Assembly (NCBI GenBank): GCA_021399435.1
Contig: JAJTUP010000058.1
Location: forward strand, 310,001-374,000
Direction: 5' to 3'
From: Diaporthe sp. PMI_573
Lineage: Eukaryota; Ascomycota; Sordariomycetes; Diaporthales; Diaporthaceae
Length of the DNA stretch: 64,000 bases
Below the pieces are notes generated by a model. That model searched no databases and was not told the origin of the DNA. It saw nothing but the letters and a program-made list of their open reading frames with translations. Both the position numbers and the translations under genes were made by a program. Below, one piece after another: positions 1-11,270 of the stretch. Within the stretch, counting starts at the first letter, position 1, and each line of letters starts with the position of its first letter.

Positions 1-715
1 ATCCTGATGCTGCATAAGGCACTCTATGGACTGCGGATTTCACCGGTGTTGTGGCAGAAGGAACTCACGAAGACACTGACCCAACACGGATGTCAACAAG
101 TACCGCACGAACCATGCTGCTACATCAAGAACGGCATCTTGGTTTTGTTCTATGTGGACGACATTATCATTGCGTACCGAAAGAATCGACAAAAACACGT
201 CGACGAGATTGCCCAACAACTCCAAGAGAAGTATAAAATCAGTGGAGGGGACCCGATCCAGTGGTTCCTGGGCATGGAGATCATCAGAGATCGGCCAAAT
301 CACCGGATCTGGCTTGCTCAGACCGCGTATATTGAAAAGATTGCCAAGTTGGCTAACAAAAGAAACATCTCCCACAAGTCTCACAAATCTAAGCCAAAAA
401 TACCATGATGCTACCAACCGAGTGCTCCTCTATCTCGAAGACACTGAGCACCTTGCTCTTTGCTTCATGAACAAGGAAGAGTTTACCGTCGCCAGAGACG
501 CATCATTTGCAGATAACACTGTTGACCGGAAAAGTTTACAAGCATTTGCTATGAAGCTATTTGGTGGACTCGTTGGATGGAAAGCAAACAAACAAGATAC
601 GGTCACAACATCAACAAGGGAAGCAGAGCTCCTGGCTCTTTGCGCAAGCAGCAAAGGAAACACTGTTCGTGAGCCGACTTCTCACTGAACTATCTAGAAC
701 AGTCTGGATAGCAGG
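1..715 (+). pseudogene. Ty1/copia pol remnant (reverse transcriptase and RNase H)
   Basis: This is the 3' part of a copia-type polyprotein, cut by the window edge. Positions 7-408 read as reverse transcriptase: the KALYGLR start and the catalytic YVDD box (FYVDDIIIAYRK) are visible, followed by the WFLGMEIIRDR stretch. A different frame, from about 400 to 660, carries RNase H with the DASFADN and TREAELLAL motifs. The segment that normally joins the two is missing, so an internal deletion plus a frameshift has inactivated it. Its residues resemble the intact copia element at 57.7-62.8 kb but are clearly diverged, so it is an older member of the same or a sister family. No LTR could be recognised at the 3' side. 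Confidence 0.88.
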
Positions 716-1694
716 AGGATTTTACAAGGGTTGGATGCATTCCCCGCTACGCTAAGCCCTTTTTACATTATAGACTGAGTTTATGGAGAAATGCTTCTTT
801 GGCAACTAGAGCTTTATCCAAAGCTTTGCCTTATCGTCTAGGCTAGTCATGTTACGTTGTATAGAAGGACTATAAAGGAATGAACGTATAAATAATATAT
901 GGAAATGATTATTTAGGAGGTCGAGCGTTTCCAGTATATTAACGTGCTGACTTCTACTTTATTTACGAATTATTTGGTCAAAGGCGACACGCTAAATCTT
1001 TCCTTCAACCTACTTTGACAAGTCGCGTCAATTATTGATTCAAAATAATGTTATCACAAACTTCCTCCTAGAGACATTGTTCAAGTTCCTATGTCCCGAG
1101 ACCTCGGTAGCGGTACACTACACAACATACGCAGTCTGTGCCTTGTACTTGACGTAGGTGTGGGCATGGCCACGTGTCTTCCAGATATCCCTTTCCTTTT
1201 AAGCTGAACATCACATTAGTACATTCAATCAACAATTCCATTGATATTCTCCTTCTGATATTATATGTGTGGTGACGGTGTACGAGTGGGGGGGGGGGGT
1301 GGAAGGGTACCCTGGGTGCTATAGTACGATCCTAGGAGTTTCCATTCCGCCTAGACCTGGTCCGCTCAGATCGAGCCCCTGCAGAACCTAATCTGAGGGC
1401 TAGGGCCCTGTTACGTGAGCCGCTTGTCAGATTATATATCTGGTCAGACCCAACTGTCAACCTACCACTGAGCTTTACAAATGTCTGCAACGATATGAGC
1501 AGTTGAACCTACGGCCCTGATTCCTCGCAACATCAGCGATCTTGGGCCGTTGCCAAACCAAAGTTCTACACACAAAGCAGGCAGGCAGCGCGACGTCCCG
1601 CTGTGTAAAAACATATCGCGCCTGAGAGTGGCAACCACCCGCACCTTGGCGCAAGCCGGCCTACAGCACTAAGCTGGTCGCCATAGGTCACCAA
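716..1694. other. intergenic, no gene seen
   Basis: A+T-rich sequence after the copia remnant. It holds short unsupported frames only and a run of ten G residues near 1290-1300. It may include decayed LTR sequence of the upstream remnant, but no paired repeat was found. Confidence 0.5.
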
Positions 1695-2162
1695 ATGACC
1701 GAACACCAGCGGAAGCTGGTCACAGCCACGATCCAGGAGGCTGAGCCTTGCCCACAGGACATTGAAGACTGCTTGGATGTGTTGGAGAAACAAGAGATAC
1801 TCATAATGGCCGACGCTGAAACATTTTGGGACGAATTCTTGCAACTCTGTCACGAAACCATAAACACTATAGATGCACGATCTCTATCACTATACATCAG
1901 TGCTATTTTCCCACCCAGTTCAGAGGATCCGATACCTAGCACTTTGCACGGTGATAGCGCGCTGCTTGCCGCACACGGTAAGGTAATTCCGTGGCTGAGT
2001 AATCTCCGTCCAAATGCCCAGCTGCAAGCTGTCTGTAAATCCATGGACATTCAATCTATATCATTATTATGCAAAGTCCAGCCGGACGACTCGTCGTGCG
2101 CTGGTCCAGTCGCTAAAGCTGCCTCGCCGCCCACGCGGGCTCTAGAGTCTGCACCTATATAG
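1695..2162 (+). CDS. hypothetical protein, 155 aa
   Basis: An ATG-initiated frame of 155 codons with balanced composition. The first half is acidic and probably helical (QDIEDCLDVLEKQEILIM, AETFWDEFLQLCHETIN). The C-terminus is Ala/Ser/Pro-rich. No family is recognised, and no introns or upstream promoter stand out. It lies between transposon debris, so it may itself be part of a decayed element. The opposite strand is also open over part of the stretch (1566-1853), which lowers confidence. Confidence 0.35.
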   Translation: MTEHQRKLVTATIQEAEPCPQDIEDCLDVLEKQEILIMADAETFWDEFLQLCHETINTIDARSLSLYISAIFPPSSEDPIPSTLHGDSALLAAHGKVIPWLSNLRPNAQLQAVCKSMDIQSISLLCKVQPDDSSCAGPVAKAASPPTRALESAPI

Positions 2163-3429
2163 TCTGGCTGCGCCGTCGTCGTCGTGGGGCCAGACGCAGG
2201 GCGGCAGGCCGCGAATTTGGCAATTGCTACAGCACTCACAATGCTCAAGCATACGGCACCTTTCGCCGTGGACGGTTGTAGCGTCGTCGTCGGTGATTAT
2301 CATCGCGGGTCTGTGGACCAGGCCAGCAATGTTGCCGTCGTCACGAAAGAGACCCATACTTGTTGTATATGTACGCGTACCAGCACATATGCGAGATGTG
2401 ACAGATAGGTCCAACCGCAGCACGAGAAAGCAGGATTGGGGGCTGCATTCCTGGGCCAATGAGGCAAAATGGAGGATTGGTGCGTTTATATCGAAATTAC
2501 GTTTTTAGAAAAATAAAGTGTTGGAAGGCAGCATTTCGGGCCCGTCGGAGGCCCGGTGAGGGGCACCGTAGTATCGGCGAAAGGCACCGCAGCACCGCTC
2601 AGGCCCATACGGCGCCCAAGTCAGGGCTGAGCCTCGCTCAGGCCAGCGTGCATCGAGATCCATGAGGGATTGGCAGGTCAGGTTATAAGATGGGTGGCTA
2701 GACGCACTGGAATCACAATGTAGTTAGGCATCGCAACATAGCACAGAATGTTCAGATCCTGATCTGCCCTCAAGCAATCTTTGCCCAGCATTTTCCCCTG
2801 ACCTCTCGACACTTTCTCCCATCGAGGGTAAGCTCAAAACAGGAACGGATAGGAGAGTTCATAGGGCGAGTTCATTCTTCCGATCTGAAGATCCCAAACC
2901 ATCAAGCTGGAAAAACGCTGAAATGTGCCTTTGTTCTTTTCAATCCACCCCAATTAAATGGAATGTTACATTAGGTACTGTACAGTTGATACAGTGGCTT
3001 GGAAGTGATCTTTTGTCGAGATAGAGTACAAATTATATGTCGCCGGCGAGGGCGACAACAACAAGGAAACGAAGGACGAGACTCACATAATTAGCTTGTT
3101 AGACGATTAGTTGGGTACCGGTAACAAATTAGCTAAGTTAGGTGTTAAGTTAGCTTATTTAGGCCAAACAACGCTTAGTTAGGTCTAATAGTGCTTATTT
3201 ATTGCCCTTCGAGTATGTAGGGATTGTGGCCATATAGTGACTATGGTCGTCTATGTTCGCACCTTAATTATTTGTATGGTGTACCCATAGGTAACTTAAA
3301 TTCATGCACATGGGGCTGCATGCTTAGTCTAAAACGGTTGTACAACCTCCGAAAATGGTTGTACAAATCTCCGTTTTTCTTAATAAAGTATCCCCCACAT
3401 AACGTTGCTAACCAGCGCTATCACTAGAA
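2163..3429. other. intergenic, no gene seen
   Basis: No convincing frame. 2190-2660 is G+C-rich and has open frames on both strands without family signatures. 3090-3210 is rich in TTAG-type words (TTAGTTAGG, TTAGCTTA), which could be the tail of a decayed LTR element next to the copia piece that begins at 3430. Confidence 0.4.
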
Positions 3430-3935
3430 TTAACATACACTGGGTAGGCGGTGACAAGGCCTTTCTAGGACGTGCAGCATCTCCAGCCTCTGGTGGTGGC
3501 CACCGCGACGGAATCCCTCAGAACACCCGATTGAATTTGGCTTAACCAAGCGCGCTCGGGCCTGGGTGACCAAGACGGCCGTGCCAGAGGATGGCTTCGC
3601 CTGTGAGTGGTCTCCTTTTGGTGTATGTAGTATGTTTCTTCCTCCACGTGTTGAAGGAACCACGTACTTCGTGTGGTTGGTATTCGATGACGTATTGGCC
3701 GTGGATATCCCTGAGTTTGCATAGGGTTGACCTGTCCCTTCGTTTCAAAGTTGTTGGATCGTGTTCGTTGTCCCAAAAGATACCCTTCCTTCGAAGTTGC
3801 CTCAGAGAGACGAGTGTTGTCAGGAGTCGTGGGCAGAGGGCAACGTTTTCGAGGTGTAGGACGGTCGGTCCAGTGCGGACCGGCATTGTGCCGTATGCGA
3901 GTACTGGTAGTTGTCTGTCTCCAGCCCACAGGTAG
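3430..3935 (-). pseudogene. Ty1/copia gag-pre-integrase fragment
   Basis: On the minus strand, 3542-3886 encodes the stretch that precedes copia integrase: CPRLLTTLVSLRQLRRKG, then DIHGQYVIEYQP and HGRLGHPGPSAL, which holds the first histidines of the integrase zinc-binding region. The same words occur in the intact element at 59.4-59.7 kb. Reading continues in shifted frames on both sides (3465-3540 and 3887-3929), so at least two frameshifts are present. No D,D,E core, reverse transcriptase or LTR is nearby. It is a short dead fragment. Confidence 0.85.
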
Positions 3936-4093
3936 TCATCGTGTGTGGCTGGTTTCGTATCCTTGTCACCCCTGCTTACTCCTTTTCAGCTTATACGACT
4001 TAAACGCCAACTTATTTTGACAGATATTCGCAGTGCCGCCCGACATCGTTCTGGAAATCAAACTTGAATTACTTCTCTACGTTTTCGACCAAG

Positions 4094-5785
4094 ATGGACC
4101 CTAAATGTTTTAACAAGTTCTTCCCGCCAGCGTTGTCGACAACGGCGACCCCTGCCGATTGGATGGACGCTCCGATGGAGGACGATTTTAACGTAGCGCA
4201 GTACCGGGCGTTGAAGAAGGACAAGCAGGAGGAGCAAAACCGCCTCGATCACAAGGACGACCTTCGTCGTCGGCAGCTGGAGGAAGAGGTGGTCCACGAG
4301 AACAGTCGCCTGTACGCGCAGCTGCAGCAGAGGGTCAACGAGAGCATCCAGCGGGCCTTCACAGATCTCCAGCCAGCAATCACCGCCACGATTAACAGTC
4401 AGGTCAGCCTCCGACTGGAGCAGCAACGCTTGCGGGATGAACATGCGGCGAGCAAGAACACAATTGAGCAGCATTATCATAACAAGATCATGAGCCTCGT
4501 GGCGATGTCATCCGCCGCTCGCACTCCGATTCCAAAGCTGAACAGTAACAGCAGCACACTGTTGCCCCCCCACACCGATATTCGAGTTAGTATAACAAAC
4601 CCCCACGATCGAAATATCACCAAGGCCACGCAGATGGCAAGCACGGGACGGAATCCTGCAACGCCGGCTTTCGCGACCAACTCACCTGTGCACCAGTCGG
4701 CAAATACACCAACTTCGTCGCGTGGGCCACCGCCCCAGGAAGCCAGTCGTCCCGAGCCTGTGGCCCACCAGGTGCAGCAGCCACGGTGCATGCCTCGTCG
4801 TGCCGTGGTTCCACCACATCATCAACAGTCTGTTGCGCCACAACACATCCTTGCTACTCAGATTTTGACTCGACAGCCTCTGGCCCATCCTCAGCGCATG
4901 CCTCCAGATACGGTACACCAGCGGCTGTGGCTGCCCCCTCCTGTGCCGTCCGAATTTCATCTGCGCAAAGCTCGTCACCAATTGCCCAGCACGGCCCAGC
5001 CTCTGGCTAGCGATACCAAACCCCAGACTGCGCTGCGACAGAACGTTCCGCCTCTTCCGAGTTCCCATCCTATTCTGACAAACCGTGATTCTCAAGACAC
5101 GACGCAGACCCAACGCCAAAACGTAAAAAGAAAAGCCGCTGACTCGCCAGCCACAGACGCCGCAAACAGCGCATTAAAGCGGCCGCGCACCAGGGATCGG
5201 CCGTCCAAGCAGGGCCAGGATGGTCCCCCTCCAGTCAAACGGAGTCCTCGCGCCCATCGACCGGCACAGGTGCTACCCGTTGGTATGGAAAAGCGGGTTC
5301 AGCGCACAGTCAGCTTCGCGGAGGTCTACCAAGATGGCAAGGCCCAATTCAAACACCAGATTTTCGAGTACAAGGCCGGCTCAGGGAACTGGTACATCGT
5401 CAGGTGCGATGAGCATGGCGTTCATTTTAAGTTTGGCAACCCTGTCCATGGCGCGGCCAAGCACGTGCACAGCCCTCAACATGACATGCAACCCAAGACG
5501 TACGATCTTGCCATCGAGATCTGCGGCTATCTTGTCACCGACTGCAATACCGAGCTTGCCAAGCTCAACAATGACGAATACCAGCGTGCGGTGGCTGAGG
5601 ATGGGTATGAGCCGTACAACCGCAATCTTCTCACCAACGAGGGACGACAGCGTACGGACAACCATAAGAAACAGCCCAAAACCGAAAGGGATGGAACTAT
5701 TTCGAAGCAGTACAAGGCCCGAGAGCAGGAGCCGGCGGCAGTCGTTACCATACCTAAAGACTGTCATTTCTACCAAGGACTATAG
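4094..5785 (+). CDS. fungal low-complexity protein with a conserved C-terminal Cys/His region, 563 aa
   Basis: The first true ATG of this long frame is at 4094, in good context (A at -3, G at +4). The N-terminal third is charged and helical (RALKKDKQEEQNRLDHKDD; HENSRLYAQLQQRVNESIQR), a likely coiled coil. The middle is rich in Pro, Gln and His, and a basic patch (KRPRTRDRPSKQ) may be a nuclear localisation signal. The last about 170 residues look like a compact domain with TVSFAEVYQDG, WYIVRCDEHGVHF and GAAKHVHSPQH. The ordered Cys and His suggest a zinc-binding fold that I associate with fungal hypothetical proteins but cannot name. Its 3' end overlaps the convergent gene at 5754-6119 by 32 bp. 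A nuclear or chromatin role is a guess. Confidence 0.7.
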   Translation: MDPKCFNKFFPPALSTTATPADWMDAPMEDDFNVAQYRALKKDKQEEQNRLDHKDDLRRRQLEEEVVHENSRLYAQLQQRVNESIQRAFTDLQPAITATINSQVSLRLEQQRLRDEHAASKNTIEQHYHNKIMSLVAMSSAARTPIPKLNSNSSTLLPPHTDIRVSITNPHDRNITKATQMASTGRNPATPAFATNSPVHQSANTPTSSRGPPPQEASRPEPVAHQVQQPRCMPRRAVVPPHHQQSVAPQHILATQILTRQPLAHPQRMPPDTVHQRLWLPPPVPSEFHLRKARHQLPSTAQPLASDTKPQTALRQNVPPLPSSHPILTNRDSQDTTQTQRQNVKRKAADSPATDAANSALKRPRTRDRPSKQGQDGPPPVKRSPRAHRPAQVLPVGMEKRVQRTVSFAEVYQDGKAQFKHQIFEYKAGSGNWYIVRCDEHGVHFKFGNPVHGAAKHVHSPQHDMQPKTYDLAIEICGYLVTDCNTELAKLNNDEYQRAVAEDGYEPYNRNLLTNEGRQRTDNHKKQPKTERDGTISKQYKAREQEPAAVVTIPKDCHFYQGL

Positions 5786-6119
5786 CAGTCGCACAAGAAA
5801 TGCTACTCCCTCGTCGTATTGCCAGTACGGCCGGATGGTAGCCTCCGAGATATGTGGTGAGAGACTGTCCGTTGAGTGTGGCCATAGTTATAAAAGTGTA
5901 GAATAGAATAGTCCCGACGATTAAGATCACAGTGGTGAGATGGATGATGTTCTGAAGGGAGATGGACGTATGGGCGAGAGTGTTGTAGATTGCTTGGTTG
6001 GAATCAGCTCTTTTCAGGCCTTCGAACATGGGTATGAAGTGTGTTGTCACGCTGCGAAAATAAAGACAGCCGAGAAAACCAAGAGCGAAGCTGATGAGGG
6101 TGAAGCGAAAGCTGTCCAT
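5754..6119 (-). CDS. small membrane protein with two predicted TM segments, 121 aa
   Basis: An ATG at 6119 opens a 121-codon frame. Residues about 7-23 (TLISFALGFLGCLYF) and 60-80 (IIHLTTVILIVGTILFYTFI) are hydrophobic enough to span a membrane, with a polar loop between them. A TATA-like box lies about 60 bp upstream. The gene is convergent with the 563-aa gene and overlaps its end by 32 bp. No enzymatic motif is visible. The layout resembles small fungal membrane proteins of unknown function. Confidence 0.55.
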   Translation of the reverse strand: MDSFRFTLISFALGFLGCLYFRSVTTHFIPMFEGLKRADSNQAIYNTLAHTSISLQNIIHLTTVILIVGTILFYTFITMATLNGQSLTTYLGGYHPAVLAIRRGSSISCATAIVLGRNDSL

Positions 6120-6179
6120 GGTAAATGTGGGAGATGGTAGGAGTGTCAGAACCAGGTGCGCAACAAGCTAGCGAGCCTC

Positions 6180-6187
6180 TTTATATA
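6180..6187 (-). promoter_or_regulatory. TATA-like box of the small membrane-protein gene
   Basis: TATATAAA on the minus strand, about 60 bp upstream of the ATG at 6119. Position and sequence fit a fungal TATA element. Confidence 0.5.
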
Positions 6188-7126
6188 GCTGGGAAGTGGT
6201 TGACAAAAGTTAGGCAGATATTTATGAGGACATCAATATAGAGGATGGGGAGCTGGAGGCCTCGGTGATGCGTTCAACTCTGCCGAGCATGCATGCTCCT
6301 CATCCTCGTCGCATTATTCCTCTGCGGACGCTGGTGTGCCTGGCGGCTCCGGTGAGACTTCTCAACTCAATTGGTGCTCCGTCGGGGAATCGACTTCATT
6401 GATTCATTGAATGCGGCTTTGCAGAGTGATCACAATCGAGCCATAGATGCGTGGCCATCTGTCCTCCCAAAGAAACATCCCTTACGCACAAGTACAATCG
6501 TTTGTATAGGGCCTTGGCTTACTGTACTATATCAATACTTTACATGTATCAAAACCCTTCGAATATTGCGTTCCCCAAGGTACCAAAATACACATTCTCT
6601 CTGTGTCCGAAAAAAACCTTGATGAGAAAGCCAGATGATGAAAGTAGAAAGTCCCGCTATTTTTGGCGAGACGATAGTCCTTTTCATTCGTACTTTGCGG
6701 ACGAGTTTCCCCACCCACTCCCAAGCTGCAAGATGGTCGTCTGGTTAGCAGGTCGTGCCCCGAAGCTGGCAGAGGATTCCCAGCACTTTCAGTCAGTTTC
6801 GGGAACCGAGCTCGAGTAAGGGGATGGGCTGTCATGTCGTCTTCTCGAGGGCGAATAGAAAATCATGTCAACAAAAAACCAGAATACGTGCCAAGACAGT
6901 ATCAAGACAGAGAGGCTCCTTGGTCCAGATCACGTATGAGCCCTCAAGCCAAACTATGTTTCTCTAGACTTCAAGGCAATTAATCCATCTAGTGAAGCCA
7001 AGGGATTTTACAAGCTTGGCGCTGAGAACTAGACGTACATGGAAAGCAGAAAATGCACAATCTAATATACAACCTATTTAATGGTAGTCGACCTTCGGAC
7101 CCATCAATTTGATAATTGCTAACAGT
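6188..7126. other. intergenic, no gene seen
   Basis: Short overlapping frames on both strands without family signatures. The stretch before 7127 ends in a pyrimidine-poor GCTAACAG that looks like a branch point plus splice acceptor for the exon that follows. The upstream exon could not be located. Confidence 0.4.
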
Positions 7127-7440
7127 GTCTCAAAGAGCTAGAAGCAGAACGGGCCCGGAGAAGGGCAGCTGATGTAGCTCTGAATGAGGTTCAAGAAGAG
7201 TTAAGGCGTCTAAACAGAAACATTAAATCCCTGACTCAGCTTAAGCACGAGTTGCAGATGACGTGTCAGAAGTTAGGGAACAGTCGAGATGCCTGGAGAG
7301 CGGCATGCGGGGATTTAAGTGACGACCGAAACTTTTGGAGAGAGAAGTATGAAGATCTTAAATTGCGCCGGGAAAGGGAGCACAGGGCCAGGAATGAGAG
7401 AACTGCATTAGGAGCAACGAATGGAAGGAAGATACCATGA
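7127..7440 (+). CDS. coiled-coil protein, 3' exon (partial)
   Basis: An open frame starts right after a GCTAACAG acceptor-like sequence and runs to a stop at 7438-7440. It encodes about 104 residues of charged helix: KELEAERARRRAADVALN, LRRLNRNIKSLTQLKHE, then RDAWRAACGDLSDDRNFWRE. No ATG exists before residue about 42, which supports reading it as the last exon of a spliced gene. The heptad-like spacing suggests a coiled coil. A weakly similar helix (LRETASHWHHAFLREADTC) is encoded at 9441-9746 on the other strand. Function unknown. Confidence 0.45.
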
Positions 7441-7586
7441 TCTAAGTCCTTCCGTCAGGCTAGCTGGGCTCGAGCTAGAATGCCTGGTCGACCACGCTAG
7501 CGAAGGGCTAAACCTGTCGCATTGAAAGTGAAATCAGCCAGTGTGGGAATAGTGGCGCAGTGTAGCATGAGAATCAATAGGTACTT

Positions 7587-7919
7587 TTATGCGTGCGTGC
7601 AGTTTATCAAATCCGTCGCCTCACTCTTTACTGTGACGGCGGCCATCCTACACACCTTAGATTCGATGCCACCATGAAGCCCTGGGGCTGAAATAGGGGA
7701 CAACCACTCCAGGATCTCATGCTGCAGCTTTAAGTGTGTCGTTTTCAGCTTGCGAAACCCTCGGTCATTCGGTTCACCGGTACACGCCTGGAGATTGCTA
7801 TATGTGACAGTATTGTTGACTGAGTTGCCCGCCTGAGCGACTCCGTTGTTGTCACTGTTATCAGCGTCGCGGCTCGAGGCGGGGTCGACCTTCAGGCGGG
7901 GTGAGTTTGGATTCGTCAT
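7587..7919 (-). CDS. hypothetical protein, 110 aa
   Basis: ATG at 7919 and a 110-codon frame. The N-terminal half is rich in Asn, Asp and Ser (RDADNSDNNGVAQAGNSVNN), the C-terminal half is more ordered (KLKTTHLKLQHEILEWLSP). No family is recognised. A longer frame on the same strand upstream (7861-8409) overlaps it out of phase and looks like noise. This could be an exon or a chance frame. Confidence 0.25.
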   Translation of the reverse strand: MTNPNSPRLKVDPASSRDADNSDNNGVAQAGNSVNNTVTYSNLQACTGEPNDRGFRKLKTTHLKLQHEILEWLSPISAPGLHGGIESKVCRMAAVTVKSEATDLINCTHA

Positions 7920-9440
7920 CGCGCCGGAAGTGTCCGATTGACTCGACCGTGAGGCGACTGGGGAGCCTGAGCCTGATGTGGCTGTGGGAGCTACAAGCTT
8001 TCGTCGGTCGTGGGCGACGAGTAGTGATCCTGTGGCAGTGGTATGGTCGCAGAATCACTGGTCGCAAGTCATCATGGACCGTGAGCAGGTGATACACGGC
8101 ATTTGCGAGAGGCGGACAACTTGTAATGGATGCTCCTGGGCGAAGAAGGCTTAGATTGCAGACTGTAAGGCGCCGATGATGCTGAGCACTGTGCAGCCTG
8201 CTGGTAAGTCGGTTTTGATAGCTGTACCAGGGATCCGTCTGCGGTGAGGTCGTACACAGCCATCGGCAGAACCGTCTCAAGAGGTTGCTGTTATTTAATT
8301 CAACTATGAAGGGATTTCGGTGGCTGGTCGAAGTACTTCTCTCGAATTCGCAACGTACGGTATTTCGTCTTATCGTATTAGAGACCACCTTTGTACAATT
8401 ATACTTCATCCCCTTTTACAGTATGTTTTTAATGGAAGACTAGGTTGGATGCAAGGCTAAATTTGCTTTTGTAAGCTCTTTATTCCTGTTTTCAACTTTC
8501 TTGAGGCCCCCTCTGCGTGGTATATATATGTTACAATTTTATTTGAGGATTAAGTACTTCCATAGGGTACTCTGAACTCTGCAGCAGTCGCGTCTTTATT
8601 CCACACTTATACCTTATACTTTAGTCGATGTACTTTCCTGGTCATCAAAAATACGCTGTATGTTGACCGCGACACGATATCTGTACTTTTACTGTATTTC
8701 ACGGGTGAACCGGGGTAACATCATGAACATTGTCGGCACCGTCCTTAGTCTTTCGCTTCTTCTTCCTGCCTTTCTCGGCACGAATAGGTTGTATCAAAAA
8801 TAGACAATAAGCCACGAATGGGCCGAAGACCGTTGAACTTGCAAGAAGCAACAGCGAAGAAGAAGCCCAAGAATAAATCTTTTAGTATTCGAGCGAATTG
8901 ATGGGTAACGTTGCGGAAAAGATCACCATCCTTGGCCCAGCCTCACCGTGGCCGTTGAGCAAGACGGATTTAAGGTTTCCCTCACGCAGGAAGAATTGCT
9001 TCTGCCTAGTGGCTTTAATTCTAAGGCACCTCGAGACTACTGTCACCGGCATTGTATGACAAAGCTGGTATCTGAAAATAGGAGAGTTACATATGCTCGG
9101 TGGAAGCTTCGAGCTGTCATGCTAGATGTCCACTGAATTTTGAGAACAGTCCGTTCTTCCACATTTGAAGTTCGAAATCTGACCCACAATTCTGCGAACT
9201 CTGGGAGACGACGCCTTCCGTCACGATTTGTATTAGTTACCCATCATCATCTTCAGAGGCAATGTGACTAAAGTCACTAATTTCGGATCCATCTCTTATT
9301 CGAATGTCCCTGTTATTCTGTCCGAGTGAAGTCGTCCGTGAACAAAGCTCGCAAATATATGCTTGACGTTGAGTAGGAATTTCGGGCTGTAAAAGCCGTG
9401 TTAAACATTTATAAAATAAATGTACACAGCACTAAAACCA
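7920..9440. other. intergenic, no gene seen
   Basis: Only short frames without recognisable families. From about 8410 the sequence is A+T-rich, with TATATATA near 8522. Confidence 0.4.
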
Positions 9441-9746
9441 TTAAGATTCACATACAATTCTAGATGAAAGTGAATAAAGCAATCGTTCAATACGTTGAAT
9501 ATAAACCATCATTTCCGACAAGTTCGATTGTAACTTCCGGCAGGTATCAGCTTCTCTCAGAAAAGCGTGATGCCAATGTGAAGCTGTCTCTCTTAGAAAG
9601 TTTATCTCATTGTCGAATACCTGAGAGCGTAGTGGTGGAAGGTTGAACGACATTGCGTTTTCGATATAAAACTTTGCGCGATATAGTTTGTGATAGTTAA
9701 TTGTCGAAGAGGCGGTTATATTGAGTACTGGATCTCTCATGTTCAT
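9441..9746 (-). CDS. small coiled-coil hypothetical protein, 101 aa
   Basis: ATG at 9746, 101 codons. After a polar start the sequence becomes a long amphipathic helix (EINFLRETASHWHHAFLREA, CRKLQSNLSEMMVYIQRIERLL). The helix has the same flavour as the partial exon at 7127-7440, with regularly placed Trp, Arg and Asp. No promoter element is evident, and A+T-rich sequence flanks it. It may be a decayed paralogue of that gene. Confidence 0.35.
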   Translation of the reverse strand: MNMRDPVLNITASSTINYHKLYRAKFYIENAMSFNLPPLRSQVFDNEINFLRETASHWHHAFLREADTCRKLQSNLSEMMVYIQRIERLLYSLSSRIVCES

Positions 9747-10937
9747 TCGACTTTGGATTATTTGATCAATTATATACCTTTTACAGTACTACGCTCGACT
9801 CTTGAGTTGTTAAGTCCCTAATAGTACAATTGTGCCTGCAAATTTCATGATCTTTCTCAATTCTTTTCTGTTATGTACTTCTGTGTTATGCAACATATAT
9901 GTACCTTAGTACAGAGGACCCTATATGTACTACAGTACATACTTGACCCATCGAAATCAATATGTTAGTGCTTGTCAAACTAAAGCTGATTTGTACTTGT
10001 TGGTACGGCCCTGATACCGTAGGTCAGGGGATCTTTGCACGTGCAAATAGGGGCGAGCAAAGGGAACCACCGTACTATTCTGGGTACGGGTTCGATTCTT
10101 GCTACAGAAGGAAGAAAGAAGCTATCGCCATCGTGGGCGCCGAAGCAAGTACATACTACGATATTTATAATTATGTATAATGTTTATATTACGCGATTTC
10201 TTAAATCTTAAATTAAATGTTTTTCTCCCTAATACATCCTGAAACGTGGACCCAAAGATATGTAAGCAGTCATTTCTAATTATATCTGTTGGAACAATAT
10301 GGAGCATCATTTGTGTGTGTGTGCACGGCGACACATACATGCTAAGGCCATGTGTACGTAAGCCAGTTTCAGCCTATATAGTTTGCGGGGGCGTCGTACG
10401 TCTGCGACGTTCCCCGCTTTTGAATCGATGTCTCTTTCTCTCGCTTCATCGTTGAACTAGGCCATTTGTACCATTGCGTACGCAAAGTCGATCCAACAAT
10501 ATCTCTTATTTCTTACAATTTCCGTTTCCAGTTACACGGCGATCGTGCTGCAAAAGATATATGTGGTGCGACACGGGTCCGTGTCTTATATGTGGCAAGC
10601 TACGCTCTTGACAGTGAACACTATCCACTTCTTGAGGCTTAAGTGGTTTCGTTTTTAATCCGTGTACATATGCTTCTTAAGCAGTATGTAGGCGGTCCCT
10701 TCATACAGTGGTAAACGCTTAAACACCCAGCGTTTAAAATAAAAAAAACAATGCCGATAACAGTAGGTTCAGAATACAATTGTGGCACGTGGCCTTAATT
10801 GTTCCCAATTTGTCCTGAAGGACATCTCGATGTTTGCATAATCAGTCCTAACCATAATCTTCCACTCAGAAAATGTGCCTATTTCGGGGCCGCATCCTTC
10901 CTCTACGCAATACCAGGCTTCAGTATCCTGGCCGCAC
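9747..10937. other. intergenic, no gene seen
   Basis: A+T-rich. GTACTTAGTACA-like words recur near 9820-9960. A B-box-like GGTTCGATTC at 10089 recalls a tRNA T-arm, but no cloverleaf can be drawn around it. Confidence 0.4.
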
Positions 10938-11186
10938 AAGCCAGCCCCGACCAAGTCGACCCTGAAGGCATTGCCCACGGTGCGGAACCACACTACAGAC
11001 AACCTTGGCCCGGGAGGCGACGAGTACCTTCCCCGCAATATGGATGAAAGCGGGGAGAAGAAGGTCACGCCCAACGGTCGGCTACTACTGGACCGCAAGT
11101 ATCGCTGTCGACCATTTCTTGTCCCGAACCGAGGAGACAAGCTTTTTATGTTGGGGAGCGAGTGTGTGAAGGTCGCAGACAAATAA
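10938..11186 (+). pseudogene. Rsc7/Swp82-type chromatin-remodelling subunit, truncated copy 1
   Basis: The frame encodes KPAPTKSTLKALPTVRNHTT, then GGDEYLPRNMDESGEKKV and a RKYRCRPFLVPNRGDKLFML segment. These match the start of the conserved domain of fungal Rsc7/Npl6 (SWI/SNF and RSC remodelling complexes). The true domain continues with a Gly-Tyr-Arg-Asp-Ser segment and a RQFGSR block. Here the frame leaves the family after about 80 residues and stops at 11186. A longer copy of the same piece lies at 18345-18930. The fragment is too short to fold as the domain. Confidence 0.75.
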
Positions 11187-11270
11187 AACACATATTGGCC
11201 CAGCTTGCAGTTACGTGTTGACCGCGCTAATGAATATAAAAATATCTCCAGCCTTTCTAACTTTACAAAA

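Noticed and set aside
10015..10110. tRNA-like A/B boxes around GGTTCGATTC
   Set aside because: The B-box word is good, but the T-stem has a mismatch, the acceptor ends do not pair and no anticodon arm can be drawn. At most a tRNA-derived SINE trace.
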